DNA from: Syngnathus acus
Taxonomy: Eukaryota; Chordata; Actinopteri; Syngnathiformes; Syngnathidae
Direction: 5' to 3'
Length of the DNA stretch: 64,000 nt
NCBI RefSeq assembly: GCF_901709675.1
Contig: NC_051088.1
Coordinates: forward strand, 23,812,193 to 23,876,192
Under the pieces are notes generated by a model. It saw only the letters and a program-made list of their open reading frames with translations. It searched no databases and was not told where the DNA came from. Below are positions 52,340-64,000 of the stretch, piece by piece. Within the stretch, counting starts at the first letter, position 1, and every line of letters starts with the position of its first letter. A program made the position numbers and the translations under genes.

Positions 52340-54433
52340 CTACACGTGGGATTCATCCAAGTCCAGGTCAACGGGGGAAAGAGGGAGTCGGCCAGGTGAG
52401 CGGCGAGGCGATGGCGCAGGCAGGAGCGGGGTGAGGAGGGGGTTTTCCGTGCCCTCGTCCTTGCCGAGTCGCAGCGGCGTGTCGCTTTGCGGCAGGAGCG
52501 CGGCCGTGTCCGAGTCGCCGGGACTCTCTCGGATACGCGACGCTGTCGGCGGAGGAGGAACGAGCGAGGTTGGCGGGCTGGGGGCTGGTGTCACGCCCAG
52601 CACGGGGAGGGGCGGGGGGAGAGGAGAGGCGGTGCGGGAGAAAGGGGAGCTGGTTCTGGAGAGGCTTAGCGGGGAGCAGGCATGGGGAGGTGGTGTCGGG
52701 GTGGAGGTGCGCGAGATGGACGGGGGCGGGGAAAGACTGCTGCGGAGGCCCCACTGCTCTCGCTTCTCCTTGCTACTCATGGTTGGTGCAACCTACCGAG
52801 AAAAAAAAAGAGCAAACTTACAAAGCGGTGCTTCTCAAACAGGTTTGAGAAGCCCATCAGAATCACCACCTGTGTTTTTGCGGGGCTGTGCAGGTCGGCG
52901 ATGACAGTGGCTGATGTGACGGAGGGCACTTCCAGTTTGGGAGGCTTGGACACGGAGAGCATGCTCTTCCTGCCTTCAATGGGAACGTCCGCCCCGCCGG
53001 GGCTCAAAGACTTGCTGCCTCCCACGCACGTTTGCGGCCCTTGTGTTTCCGTAAAGGTGACCGACCTCTTTTGGTCCGCTTGCGCTGTTGACGACGCACA
53101 CACACACACAAGTTCACGTGGTCAAACGCAAGGTAATGGCAGAATGACAAGAACATCAGCAGCACTCAAGGAGGAGGCAGGGGCGGAAGGCGGGTTGGGG
53201 CTTTGGAAGGGGTGCAAGACAGACATGCAGAGCGCCCTACAGGAACTGGGTGAGCTTGCAGATGGAGGGGCGGAGAGGAAAGCTTAAGGTCTCGCGTCTC
53301 ACCTTCACAGTCCAATAAAGTTTCTTCATTTTGAAACAAAAGGCATGAGACAGAACAGAGTGAGAAATGTCAGTTTGGCGTCCGGGGGAGACAACAAACA
53401 TTGGAACAGACACGGGGAGTGAAAGGTGGGTGATCTCACAGTGACACCTTTGTTCAAATTTGCTCCACGGGTTTGACCACTAATTTGAGCTGATTTAGTC
53501 GAGTATATGCTGTGTGCTTCTGAAGATAGGTGTTGTTACCGAGTGGTTTATTTTTGGGTTGGATGCTCCTGCGAGTTGTGGAGAGACGAGCTCCAGAACG
53601 ACCACGGGGCTCATTCTTTGGAATGGACAGCAGGGGGCGCCGCAGCTACAAGAAGAAAGACATTTTTCAATTTGGTCACATACGTTTTGTTTCTTAACTG
53701 GATTCAAATTAAATCATGATTGTGTTACTGTCACTATTTCGTGTTTGGCGTGGTCAGGGTGGAAAATATTTTTATTTATTTTTTTACCTGTCTCAGGCCT
53801 CTCTTCCTCCCCAGTGGCGGCTGGATGAGTAGGTTTTGTTGGCCGGGCTCGCTCTGTACACTGGCAACCCTGGTAACAAACGAAAATACACAAACATATA
53901 ACACGAGTGACTGAGAAGCAAGAAGAGGAAAAAAAAAAATAATAATAATAACGCTGGGCCACCTTTGCACCAACTCTTTGAGCACAACTGCAGATCTACT
54001 CACTCACTACGCAACACACATTTTGCTATGATTCAAACACAACAAGGGGGCCTGAAGTAGCAACCACTTAACCTGGCCGCCAAAAAAAAATGGGAGTTTC
54101 AATCAAATTGCCACAAAAGAGAAAAACACGTGTTGGGGTTGCTACGACAGTCGGCCCCCTTGCCCCGACAGATTGGTATCCACAGTTGGACGGCCAATTT
54201 GATCAGCGAGAAGCCTGATTGACATGTAAACAATGTGACACACCATGGCACCGATGATGGCTGGAAAGACCCAGAAAAACAGAACACCTTGACCCCGTGA
54301 CCCTCAAAGTATGCTTGTATTTGGTGGCGCAGCTTGGTTAGGAGAGTGCAGCTGATGAGCTGAGAAAATGAGGGTCAGTGCGGAGCTCGAGGGGAAAAGG
54401 GGGCGGGGTCACAGACAAACTCACACTTTAATG

Positions 54434-54490
<57 letters not shown>

Positions 54491-57400
54491 GGTAAGTGGG
54501 AGGAGTGTGACGGGCCGAGGTGACTCGATTGGATGCGGATGAGTGATCGAACGGAGAGGCAGCCAATAGAGGAGGGCCGCCTGGAGGCCAAGCCCCTCCC
54601 ACTGCTGGACAGATGCACACATAGAAAGAGGGTGGGGGGATCACTGTACCTAGAGAGGTTACCCTCCTGCAGAAGGCCCTGGGACTCATCTAGCACATTG
54701 GGTTCACTGTAAAAAGGGCGGGGAGGGGGGCGAGAGCGGGAGTTTACGCTGTTAAGTCCACATCCATCAGCACCCATCAGCGTGACTTCCTGGTGGCTTG
54801 GCAGGTTTTTAAACATCATTACCAAAAAAAAAAAAAAAACAATATTGTGATAGCAAAAACAATGCTGGGACGTAACTAGGAACAAATACTTTATATTTGT
54901 GAGGAATCTTTACGTTATCTTGCAACATTTTAGTCCCAATGTTTGAAAACTGAAACCTGTCATTTCTACGTAGTCCAAAAGTTTGGCACCCTCAGACGAT
55001 GACAAAAATAAATAAGATGTATTCTGGATTCAGATCTTGGGGTCTTAAAAAGAATCAGGGAGCAATAAATAGGATAGCATCAGATTCAGATATTATGGAG
55101 TTGGTGGCTGAGTAACTAAGCATTTTTGTTGTTGTTAACAACTTGATAATGTTAGTAAATCGATTTTGACAGCATAAAAGTTGGACTGAAATGACATTAA
55201 AGCAGCATGTCAAATTTCTTTTCCTTTATCACTACGCACAACTATGTAAGTTAATAAAAGAGGGAAAAACATATTTTTGATCAAAACCAGCTTTGCATAA
55301 AAAAATCTTAAAATGATAATTTTTTTAACTTTTAATTTTATTCTACTGGGCAGCTGTTATCAATTTGATTTTTTTTGAACGGTATTTATTCAAATACAAA
55401 ACGCGAGTCCTTTAGCCACCTGTGACTGACTTGGCGCCCTAAATTGTTACCTGTGGCTGGGCAGCATGGTGCTGCGGGGGGCTTCAGGTTGCAAAGCGGC
55501 CGAGCCGGTGGCGTGGCTGGAGAATCGGCGTTCAGATATCAGCCTGGGCAAGAAGGCCTCGTGCTCGCTCACGACGCTGGGGATGCTGATGGAGTCGTCT
55601 GGAGGGAAAGAGAACGCCAGAGTTCTTATCATACGCAGCGACACCTAAGAAGAAAGTGAGCTTAAAACGGCTCGGACTCTCTTCGTCGTCCTCATCGGTA
55701 CGGCTGAGCGTGTCCTGCGAAGGCTGGCGGGACGGCTGGCTGTCCTGCTCCCACACGGTGCCGGTGCCCGTGTTGGAGCGCGACATGGTGGCCAAACTGA
55801 GGCGGTAGGCCGAAGTGGAGGTGCCCACTGTGCTGATAGACGTCTTGCCCTGGTAGGCTACAAATCAACCGCTTGCTTCAGAACGTGATCAGAGGACGCC
55901 GAGAAAAACGAGCGATTCTGACCGGAGCCGCTGTGAACGGCCTCCTTGAGGATCTTGAGCTCGTTGTTGAATTCCGCAAACAGCGAGCTCTTGCACAGAG
56001 GGCGAGGGATAAATCGCCGCTCCAGCTGGTCGGCGATGTGATGACGCGCCGTGATCTCCTCCTGCGAGTCGGCCGGCTGCGCCAATAACTAGACGTGGAT
56101 GGAAGACGTGAGGACATGTTGCAAAGAGATGAAGGGAGTCGACGGCGGCACCGCTGCGTCACCTTGCACTGTATGAAGGGTCTCAGTAGGACAAAGATGG
56201 GGATGCGGGTTCTCACGATGAAGTCAATGAAGTCCCAGAAGGCCAGACCGCCCACCTTCCTGAGAGCCATCTCTTTCACCTGCAGACTCAGACGATACCA
56301 CTGGTTCCCCAGAGAGCGCTCGAAGCACACCAGAACCACTTTCAGAGCTGTGGATGAAAGAATAAACACCACATCAGAGATTCTTAAGCATGTCGTGTCA
56401 TTTATAATGCATACCAAGATACGCCGCCTGGCTGGTGGACTCAGCCAGACCCTCTCTGCGAAGGTCCTTCCCCGTGTCGCCGGGGGTGGAGCAGTGAGCC
56501 GGCGAAGCGTCCAGCATGAAGTTCTTGGTGCGGGACGTGGAGATGATGCGTGGCGGTAGCAGAATGTTAATGACCGTCTGCAGCAGCAGGAAGATCTCCG
56601 GCTGCTCCAGGTGGGGGCTGTCTATGAGAGACACAAGTCGAGAATCATCGTTTTTTTTTGGGGCTATATTCAGAAATGAAACATCGAAATATAATAATAA
56701 TAAATAATGATAATAATAACAAAAACATTCATAATAATAAAAACAGCTGAATATAATAGTAATAAAAAATAACAACAAAATGATTAATAATAACAAAATC
56801 TGAATATAATAGTAATAATAAATAATAATAACAAAATTATTAATAATAATAACAATAACAAAAGCATTATTATTATTATTAATAATAATAAATAAATAAA
56901 TTAATAAATACTTATTATTATTATTATTAATAATAATAAATAAATAAATTAATAAATGCTTATTATTATTATTATTAATAATTATAATTATTATTATTAT
57001 TAATAATTAATTATTATTAATTATTAATTAATTATTATTAATTATTAATAACAATATGTGTTTAAGCTTATACCTTTGCTCCCAGACCCAACAGTGAGCA
57101 CAAAGGGGATCAGCAAGTTTAGCAGCATCCCCTCTCGCCTCTCCTGATTGGTGAAAGGTGAGATCATCTGGCTGAGCGGGAAGTCTTCCTTCAAGGCCTG
57201 TACGAAAAAGAAATATCAACACCCGCAACTACAAGCGCTTCTCAAATGTGCTTTGAAGAACGCTACCTGGATCTGTAAGGCCACCAAGCGCACCACCGCT
57301 GTGCTGAAAGGGAGCGGCGGGGAGAGGTAAGGGCTGAGATGGAGCAGAGGCAAGCCGTCCGCAACACTGGATGGGCCCACCACGCCCATCACCTGTACAC

Positions 57401-60400
57401 AATAAAACAAATACATACGTGTCAAAGCCATCGTAGTGCTAAGTGATCAAATATTAGGGCACAAAAAAATGGAAGTCACAGGTACTTGGAAATGAAAAAA
57501 AAAAATAGTCACAAATTGTGCTTTTCATACTAGGTTGACGCAGACGTTGATGAGCGAACGAAGGTGAGGCAGGAAAGAGATGATTGGCTGACGCTGAAGA
57601 GTCAGACAGATGCCCTCAATCAGGTTGCTAGCTGCTTCCCACTCCACCTGTCTCCTGGAAAGCACAGAAGCAAGCAGCAGAGGCCGCCGCAATCCCCCAC
57701 CCGCCACCACACACACACAGTCAGGCCACACGGATTCCAAAATTCACCTTCCTTCATCAATTCAATTCACATTGGCGGCCAAGACTTGAAAGCTCACAAA
57801 GTAGCAGCAACAGGCCCTGATGTGATGCACACAACATCTGGGTCTAGTCTCAGTCATGGAACTGTACTTTTAGCCATTTTCTCTTGTGCAATTCAGCATG
57901 TTGGTTGCTTAGCCACTTAGCTGCAAGTGGCTTCTCACTGCCTGCCAGCACAAGTGGCATTTGAATGCGTATAACTGCATCTGAACCTGAAATTGATGTG
58001 GGAAAATTGTGGAACGGAGCTGTCTAATCAACACTGTCGAGCTAAGATGGCACGTAGATTATAAACCGACTGCACACAACCCGCACAATCGAAATCAGTT
58101 CCAATACAAGAGTTTATCATGGTGGTCAAGCACGGCATCATATTTCTGTTGACCTTCTCAAGAAGCTCAATGAAATGACCAAAATACTGTCTTAGACAAG
58201 CAGTATAGGTGTACCTAATATTATGCCTGGACGTTTTTTGTCACTGTCGCCGTGGTAGCGTGTGGTGGAGCTCTTTGTTTTTTTTGGAGGGAGGGGGCAC
58301 CTTATCGGAAATTTTGGTCCTAACACTAATGTGCAATAAAAATGAAATTCGTTTCATGGCAGAAGACTTGACCCGGCTGGCTAGCCACGTGGGGCTGCAC
58401 AAAAACACACGACAGCAACGCATACGAAGGCAGAGCGACAGGGCGGTGCCAAGAAGCCGCATATTGACCGCACACACCACGGCACTGGCACGGCACTGGC
58501 ACAGCACGATACACTCACGTGGAGACAGAGAAAGGAAAAGTGGGATTGAACAGACCTGGTGCATAATGCCTGTGGGCGAGCGCACCTGAGCGTGGGCATT
58601 TTGTGGATCTTGTTGAACATGCGGTCCAGCCTCTTGAGGATGAGGATAAGCGCCGGGCGCACGGCTTCCGAAGACCAGTCGGTGATGGGCAGCATCTCCA
58701 TGATGTAGCGCCGCAGGCCTCGGCTCTCCATGGTCAGGGTGTCGTACGGCGCTAGCTTCAGTAGGGCGTGGGCGATCTCGGCCAGCCTGGGAAGGATGCG
58801 CCCAAGTCGGTCAATAAAACCAACTCAACTCCGCGTGAGAAAGGTAATTGATAAGATTTTAATTTCATTTCAATGAGAAACGGTGACTTGAGATTGGATT
58901 TGAGTCATGGAGCAAATAAAACTTTTAAAATTAATTTAATTAATTAAAAAAAATTTTTTTTAATTAAATAATAAAAATAGTTTTATGATAAATTTTTATT
59001 GACTTGAAATTGGATTTGAGTAATGAGGGTAGTCATGGAGCAAATAAAACTTTTTAAATTAATTTAAATTTAGTTTTTTTAAATTAAATAAAAATAATTT
59101 TACAAGACATTTTTGATTGATTTGAGATTGGATTTGAGTAATGAGGGTAGTCATGGAGCAAATAAAACTTTTTAAATTAATTTAAATAATGAATAAAAAA
59201 AAAATTATAATAGATTTTTTATTAATTAAAATCTTATAATTTTTTAATTTAACTAAATTGTTGATATCAACAGGCTACGCAGCTGCCAATAAAAAAACAG
59301 AATGTGCCATGGCACCAATCACACGAACCGTTGGGTCTGAGTAAATTCTGATCACGTAAATGAGCTCAAGTCAGATGGGTCCTCATCACCTCATGTGTGA
59401 CTTGATGTCGAGCAGCTCCAGCGCCGTCACCCGCGGCTCCCCGGCTACATTCTGCAGGATCTTCAGACGCGGGCCGCAGTGCTTGTAGAATTCGGTGCAG
59501 ATGTTTAGCAGAGACTCCCGAGGCCGGCGGAACTCCTCCCTTGCGATGCGCTCGTCCAGCTCCTCTCTTGGCATGCCCTGGCCTTCCTCCATAAGATGTA
59601 GGTTGTCCCTGAGTGACACGTATTCAGACCACATTCCAAGCTAGTCAGATGGTGATCAGCTCATTGCCACCATCTAGTGGCAGATCAGCTGAAACTTTTT
59701 TGCTAGTGACACAAAACAATTGCCTTGTAATATAAACAAAAAGGTTCCAGATGCTTCTAAGTCAAGGTAGCACTCATCTGACCTGGTGTTGACTCCTCCT
59801 GACATGGTGTGGTTAGCAGTGGTTCCTCCTTTATGGCCTTGATCACAGCGGGATATCTGCGGTGCAGTCATGGGCCTGTGAAGGCAATTTTTGTAGATTG
59901 TAATATGGCTCACATGTCACATGAAAGCATAATCATCATGAAGCAGATGTTTGACCAGCTTATTAAAAAGTTCTATAGTTATGGAAGAAGTTAGTTAATA
60001 ATTGCTGGATCTCTTACCTTCAGCAAACCATCGGAAAAAAATCCGCAACTTCTGCTGTTAAATAAGCAAAAAGTCATCTTAATGGGAATAAGTGCGGCAC
60101 CTTGTAAGGGCCTCTGAGCTGTAGAGCAGCGCCTGCAGGGAGGTGGCCAGAGCGGCAATGGCGGCGATCTCATCCCTGGCAGCCGATGCCGACTCCATGG
60201 TCATTGTGTTGCTCTTCAGCTTCTGGAGGTAACATGGAACCAGGGCCTCCAGCACCATCAGCATTTGGAGACTGAACGAAAAAGTTGCACATTTTAAGTC
60301 AGACAACAACCACAATGCTCAAACAGGGCGGCATTTTATTTTTTTTTTAACCTTCGGAAGGACTCGGGTGCATACGCTGCCACGGTGACGCACAGCTTGA

Positions 60401-63400
60401 TGGCTTCACTAATAGAAAAGGCCAAGTCCTCATTGCCATAGCAGAAATCTGCAACAAAATTGGCACAAAGTTCATATTAATAGCCACATCCATCCATCCA
60501 TCCATCCATCCATCCATCCATCCATCCATCCATCCATCCATCCATCCATCCATCCATCCATCCATCTTCCGTCCACCAATCCATCTACCAATCCATCAAT
60601 CCATCCATCCATCCATCCATCCATCCATCCATCCATCCATCCATCCATCCATCCATCTTCCGTCCACCAATCCATCTACCAATCCATCTACCAATCCATC
60701 CATCCATCCATCCATCCATCCATCCATCCATCCATCCATCCATCCATCCATCCATCCATCCATCCATCCATCCATCCATCCATCCATCCATCTTCCGTCC
60801 ACCAATCCATCTACTAATCCATCCACCAATCCATCTACTAATCCATCCATCCATCCATCCATCCATCTACTAATCCATCCATCCATCTACTAATCCATCC
60901 ATCCATCCGTCCGTCCGTCCGTCCGTCCGTGTTTACCCAGAGAGCGCAAAGGTTTCTCCGCCTTAACCAGCTCCAATGCATCCAGGGCATCCTGAGTCTC
61001 GCCTTCCAGAGAGACCAAAAGGTCAAAGAGACACTGAGCTGACACTCCCTTGGAAAGGCCACTACTGGTACTCGTCTGGAGTCAGGAAAGTTCAAACGGT
61101 ATTTTCTTTACAAGTGCTCAGAAATATTTGGAGTCCTGCAGCCGGTACTCTTACTGTGAATTCAAGCAGTGGTGCCACACTGGCAAACAACTGGAGGATG
61201 AAGGGCTTGCGGTGGAGGATGTAGAACTGACGGCAGCAGAACTCGATTCCCTGCCTCAATAAAGGGTTGCCCTCGTAGTCCGCATAAACCTGCCACCATA
61301 ACACATTTCACTTTGACTTTTGAGTGTATGGTCAAGTTTCCATCCGAGCAGATATTTCTCTTCTGTGCCTATTTCAGTACTGTTCTTACGTTTCTTTTGG
61401 CACTCACACACCTGCAGCATGGTGGGTAGGATCCACTGATAGCCGCTCAGCGAGAAGAGGTGATTGAAGTGCACGGCGGTGTTGATGGCGGTCGCCGTGT
61501 GCTGCCTGACGAGGGCGCTGTCCTCTGGGTGCAGTAATAAGGCCCCGTTAAAAACGTTGAGGAACAGCATCATCTCATCTCCCCACGGGTACTCGCTGGG
61601 CATTCCTAGAAACATCTCTTCAAGGAGCTTGATCCACAGCACCTTGTGGAGGGTGTCCAACCCAAATAGCTCCTTCCCTGGAAGACAAAGCGGCAGATCT
61701 CGGGTTAGTAGCCAACTCATGCAGACATTTTTTTATTTGAGAAGGACAGATATCGTGAATCAAAATAATATCCCGGCAGGATTTCGATGTACCCTGTGGC
61801 TCGTTAAACAGCGAGAACTCGGCATCGATGGCGGTTCTTGGGAAGGACGGCAGGCGGAGCAGGTCTTCCTGGAGCAGCGAGACATGGGACTGCTTGTGCA
61901 CGGCGGGCATGTGCTGAGTGAGGGAGATGAGGAAGAGCACACGGCCGACCTCCTCCAGTTTGCGGGAAAACACCTAAAAACAAAGAATATGAGCAAGCCG
62001 GAGGCAACGCGTTTCACAACGATGTCAATTCGCGGAAAGTTCGCTCAACCTGTTTCTGGATCAGTTCCTGTCCTTTCTCGGGCAGCATGTGGACAAGGTT
62101 GAGCTGCGGAGAGACTGACCTCCGAAAGGGGTAGATGTCTCTCACATATGTCTGGAAGAGGTCACCATTACATCCTCAGCGCATTTGCTTGCAAAGATGC
62201 TCGCACGGGTGTTTCTGCGCTACCTTGGAATAATGGATGAGGTTCCACCGTTTGTCCATAAGGAAGTAATGAGCCGATCTGGCCTCGGGAATGTTGAAAA
62301 ACTCCAAACATTCCTAGAGGGGAAAGAGGAGGATGAACGTCGTTCATAAATATCAGGCAATCGGGTTGGAGGTGGTACCTTTAGCAAAGCTTCAAACTGT
62401 GTGTCTTCATGGACTGGCAGCTGTGTTGGGATGTCACACTCGTTCTGTCCATGCACTACCAGCGTCTTGGTTCCTGCACCAAAAATATGAAAAGGTCATC
62501 TCTCACATTCCTTCCAAAATTAAAATACAGAAGAGTTTTTTCCCTTTGTATTATTATTGTTATGCATTATATATATAAAAAAATATATATATATTTTTAA
62601 AAAATATATAATATATATATTTATATCTAAATATACATATATAAAAAAAATATATATAATATTAATATTTAATAATAATAAAATATTAAATAATATATTA
62701 TTTATAATATATTATTATATTATTTGGTTATATTATATTGATTGATTTGATATAATTATTTATATTATATTATATAATAAAAAAATATATAAAAGTACAG
62801 AATATATATATAAATAAAGAAATAAAACATTGTCTCACCTGGCATCGACGCCGTGACCAACAGCTTGACTTCACACTGCTCTTTCTTCATGGTCTGCTTC
62901 AAGTCTTTGAAGAAGAGCCCTTCTACGTAGCCCACCACCTCCCACAAGAAGGTGAGTGTCGCCGAGATAGCATCCATCCCCCACTCACACGGGGTCCGCA
63001 CGAAATACATGATCAGGCCCACCTGCAAGGAAACCACTCGACTCAAAACAAGCCCAAGATCAACGACGATGGTGTTCACGCACTCACCAGGTAGTTGAAA
63101 AGAATGTGGGAGGTCTGCGCCGGAAGGTCTCCAATGTTAAGCAGCAGCTTCCTCAACATGTACATCAATTCATCCTGGCCATGGGAAAGGCAGAGTCACA
63201 CACTTGAGGTGATTTTATCTGTGAGGCTGCCGTCTTACCTGCCGGTTGCTCACAGTGAGTTTTTCCAGGAAATGCCGCAGGACAAGGGCAGGATCCTCAA
63301 TCAGGCAATTCCACAAGATTTGCTGGGCGATTGCACTCACTGAGGACCCAGAGAAAGATGTACATAATACACTTGAAAATGTTTTAGTTGACCCTTGCAT

Positions 63401-63917
63401 ACATGCAGATTTGCATTTTTTTTTTTCCAATATTTTCAGAATATAGTTTGAAAATATTGTGGGGTTTTTTTTTTTTTGTTTTTTTTTTTTTGCCCCAACC
63501 CAAATTTCTGGAACGGTACAGAACAATTGATGCACACTTAATGAAATACAATTACATTGACCTCACGTCTGCGGAGCACATGTCAAAACCTTTGGCGCCA
63601 TCTAGTGGCATTTAAAAGCATTACAGAAAAAGCACAAAATAGAACACAAATAACAAATGGCTGAAGATAGGTTCAGCTGAAAAATACGAATGTTTCTTGA
63701 CAACTAGCAATGGGTTCACGCACTGTACCAGCAAGAGAGTGCAAGTGATGGAAAAAAAAAAAAAAAGGTTTACCAGCCACGCCGTCCTCTCGCACTTCGC
63801 CGTCCTCCATGAGGTGCACGATGGGTAGCACGGCAGCACAGATGCATGCCGGGAAGACGGCTTGTGGTGGCTGCAGCATGTGATGTGTGGGTGTGTGTTC
63901 TGTCGTGTTCTCTTCAT
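52340..63917 (-). CDS. unc80: Protein unc-80 homolog, C-terminal ~1490 residues (partial)
   Basis: Twenty-nine minus-strand exons: 63774-63917, 63239-63339, 63088-63174, 62839-63022, 62379-62473, 62224-62313, 62050-62151, 61793-61973, 61412-61677, 61155-61289, 60937-61075, 60352-60448, 60101-60271, 59783-59875, 59390-59608, 58586-58786, 57531-57654, 57267-57392, 57074-57197, 56415-56621, 56163-56347, 55923-56088, 55678-55857, 55451-55598, 54650-54706, 53788-53869, 53540-53645, 52870-53084, 52340-52792. UNC80 is the large scaffold of the NALCN sodium-leak channel with UNC79 and FAM155A, setting neuronal resting excitability. Recognised stretches include [72 protein letters not shown] and [12 protein letters not shown]. 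The protein is alpha-helical-repeat scaffold, then a basic, Ser/Pro-rich tail ending DESHV, as in human. The last exon is more proline-rich than human. The gene continues past the right edge. Confidence 0.96.
54436..54486. repeat. (GA)n microsatellite in unc80 intron
   Basis: About 25 GA units, in the intron between exons 53788-53869 and 54650-54706. Confidence 0.95.
54707..55450 (-). other. unc80 intron without recognised features
   Basis: A 744-base intron, mildly AT-rich, with an A-run at 54823-54839. No alternative exon with open frame and splice sites was found. Confidence 0.4.
56690..57060. repeat. AAT/ATT microsatellite and palindromic AT tract
   Basis: TAATAATAA and TTATTATTA runs alternate in both orientations, so they can pair with each other. 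The tract fills most of the unc80 intron between exons 57074-57197 and 56415-56621. Confidence 0.9.
57655..58585 (-). other. unc80 intron without recognised features
   Basis: A 931-base intron between exons 58586-58786 and 57531-57654. I see a GTGTACCTAATATTATGCC word at about 58208, similar to the transposon-end words of the 235-bp satellite, and nothing else. Confidence 0.4.
58880..59215. repeat. ~118-bp tandem repeat in unc80 intron
   Basis: GATTGGATTTGAGT...CATGGAGCAAATAAAACTTT occurs three times (about 58892, 59010 and 59127). The second and third units share an extra AATGAGGGTAGT. AT-rich spacers of AATTAATTTAA separate them. Confidence 0.8.
60486..60930. repeat. (ATCC)n tetranucleotide array with higher-order interruptions
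   Basis: About 440 bases of CCAT/ATCC units, interrupted several times by ATCTTCCGTCCACCAATCCA blocks and ending in (CCGT)n. It lies in the unc80 intron only 6-40 bases from exon 60937-61075 and from exon 60352-60448. Long Met/Asp/Gly/Trp open frames here are repeat translation. Confidence 0.95.
62560..62830. repeat. AT-only low-complexity tract in unc80 intron
   Basis: TATATA, AAATAT and TTATAT words with almost no G or C, directly before exon 62839-63022 (downstream of it on the minus strand). Confidence 0.9.
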
Positions 63918-64000
63918 CTGGAAAAACACAATATACAAACTTGGCTCACTTTCATTAGTCACAGTTTGGAGTCAAGCATCATATTTGCAGCAAAACATTG

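Noticed and set aside
52431-52904. 157-codon plus-strand frame opposite the last unc80 exons
   Set aside because: It is the antisense shadow of a GC-rich Pro/Ser coding exon.
53628-53642. CTCF-like CAGCAGGGGGCGCCG
   Set aside because: It lies inside an unc80 coding exon, where the bases encode the conserved RRPLL, so coding constraint explains it.
60347-60886. Met-Asp-Gly-Trp repeat proteins on the minus strand
   Set aside because: They are translations of the (ATCC)n array within an unc80 intron.

Overview
This is vertebrate nuclear DNA, almost certainly from a ray-finned fish. Coding sequence is split into many short exons with GT-AG introns, often only 65-120 bases long. Nine protein genes were assembled by hand, exon by exon; in every model the reading frame stays open and the splice phases agree at every junction. 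The proteins are vertebrate orthologues, and the compact introns and repeats (palindromic 75-bp elements, hAT-like elements, a LINE tail ending in repeats of TTGAC) point to a percomorph teleost. Placement near seahorses and pipefishes is only a guess from repeat style.

Layout from left to right: (1) 571-6369 minus, the 3' half of slmap, a coiled-coil tail-anchored protein. (2) 9193-12979 plus, cers5, ceramide synthase. (3) 14963-23516 plus, tsc22d1, with a long first exon, a separate short-isoform first exon at 21889, and a third possible first exon at 20232, all splicing in the same phase into the shared TSC-box exons. (4) 24674-29941, a gene-poor stretch with an orphan promoter-like cluster. 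(5) 29992-31433 minus, ccdc122, head to head over 218 bases with (6) 31652-33634 plus, mtrf1, a mitochondrial class I release factor; (7) 34074-36147 minus, wbp4, converges on mtrf1. (8) 36421-36492, tRNA-Glu(TTC). (9) 37169-42664 plus, gk, glycerol kinase with 21 exons. (10) 44785-47692 plus, an nfkbiz-type atypical IkB ankyrin gene. (11) 47.8-51.5 kb, a repeat-rich block: microsatellite, hAT-like fragments, a long inverted-repeat element with a tRNA-like core, and a 235-bp satellite array. (12) 52340-63917 minus, the last 29 exons of unc80, running off the right edge of the window.

The genes do not form a pathway. TSC22D1, CCDC122, MTRF1 and WBP4 are all on human 13q14, so that block is conserved synteny; the flanking genes map to other human chromosomes (SLMAP 3p, CERS5 12q, GK X, NFKBIZ 3q, UNC80 2q). 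The points most worth a second look are the extra tsc22d1 first exon, the serine after GGQ and the GC-AG intron in mtrf1, the wbp4 start codon split by an intron, the hairpin-bearing 235-bp satellite, the paired 75-bp palindromic elements, and an apparently FHA-less slmap next to cers5. I saw no CRISPR array, operon, integrated virus or toxin gene.
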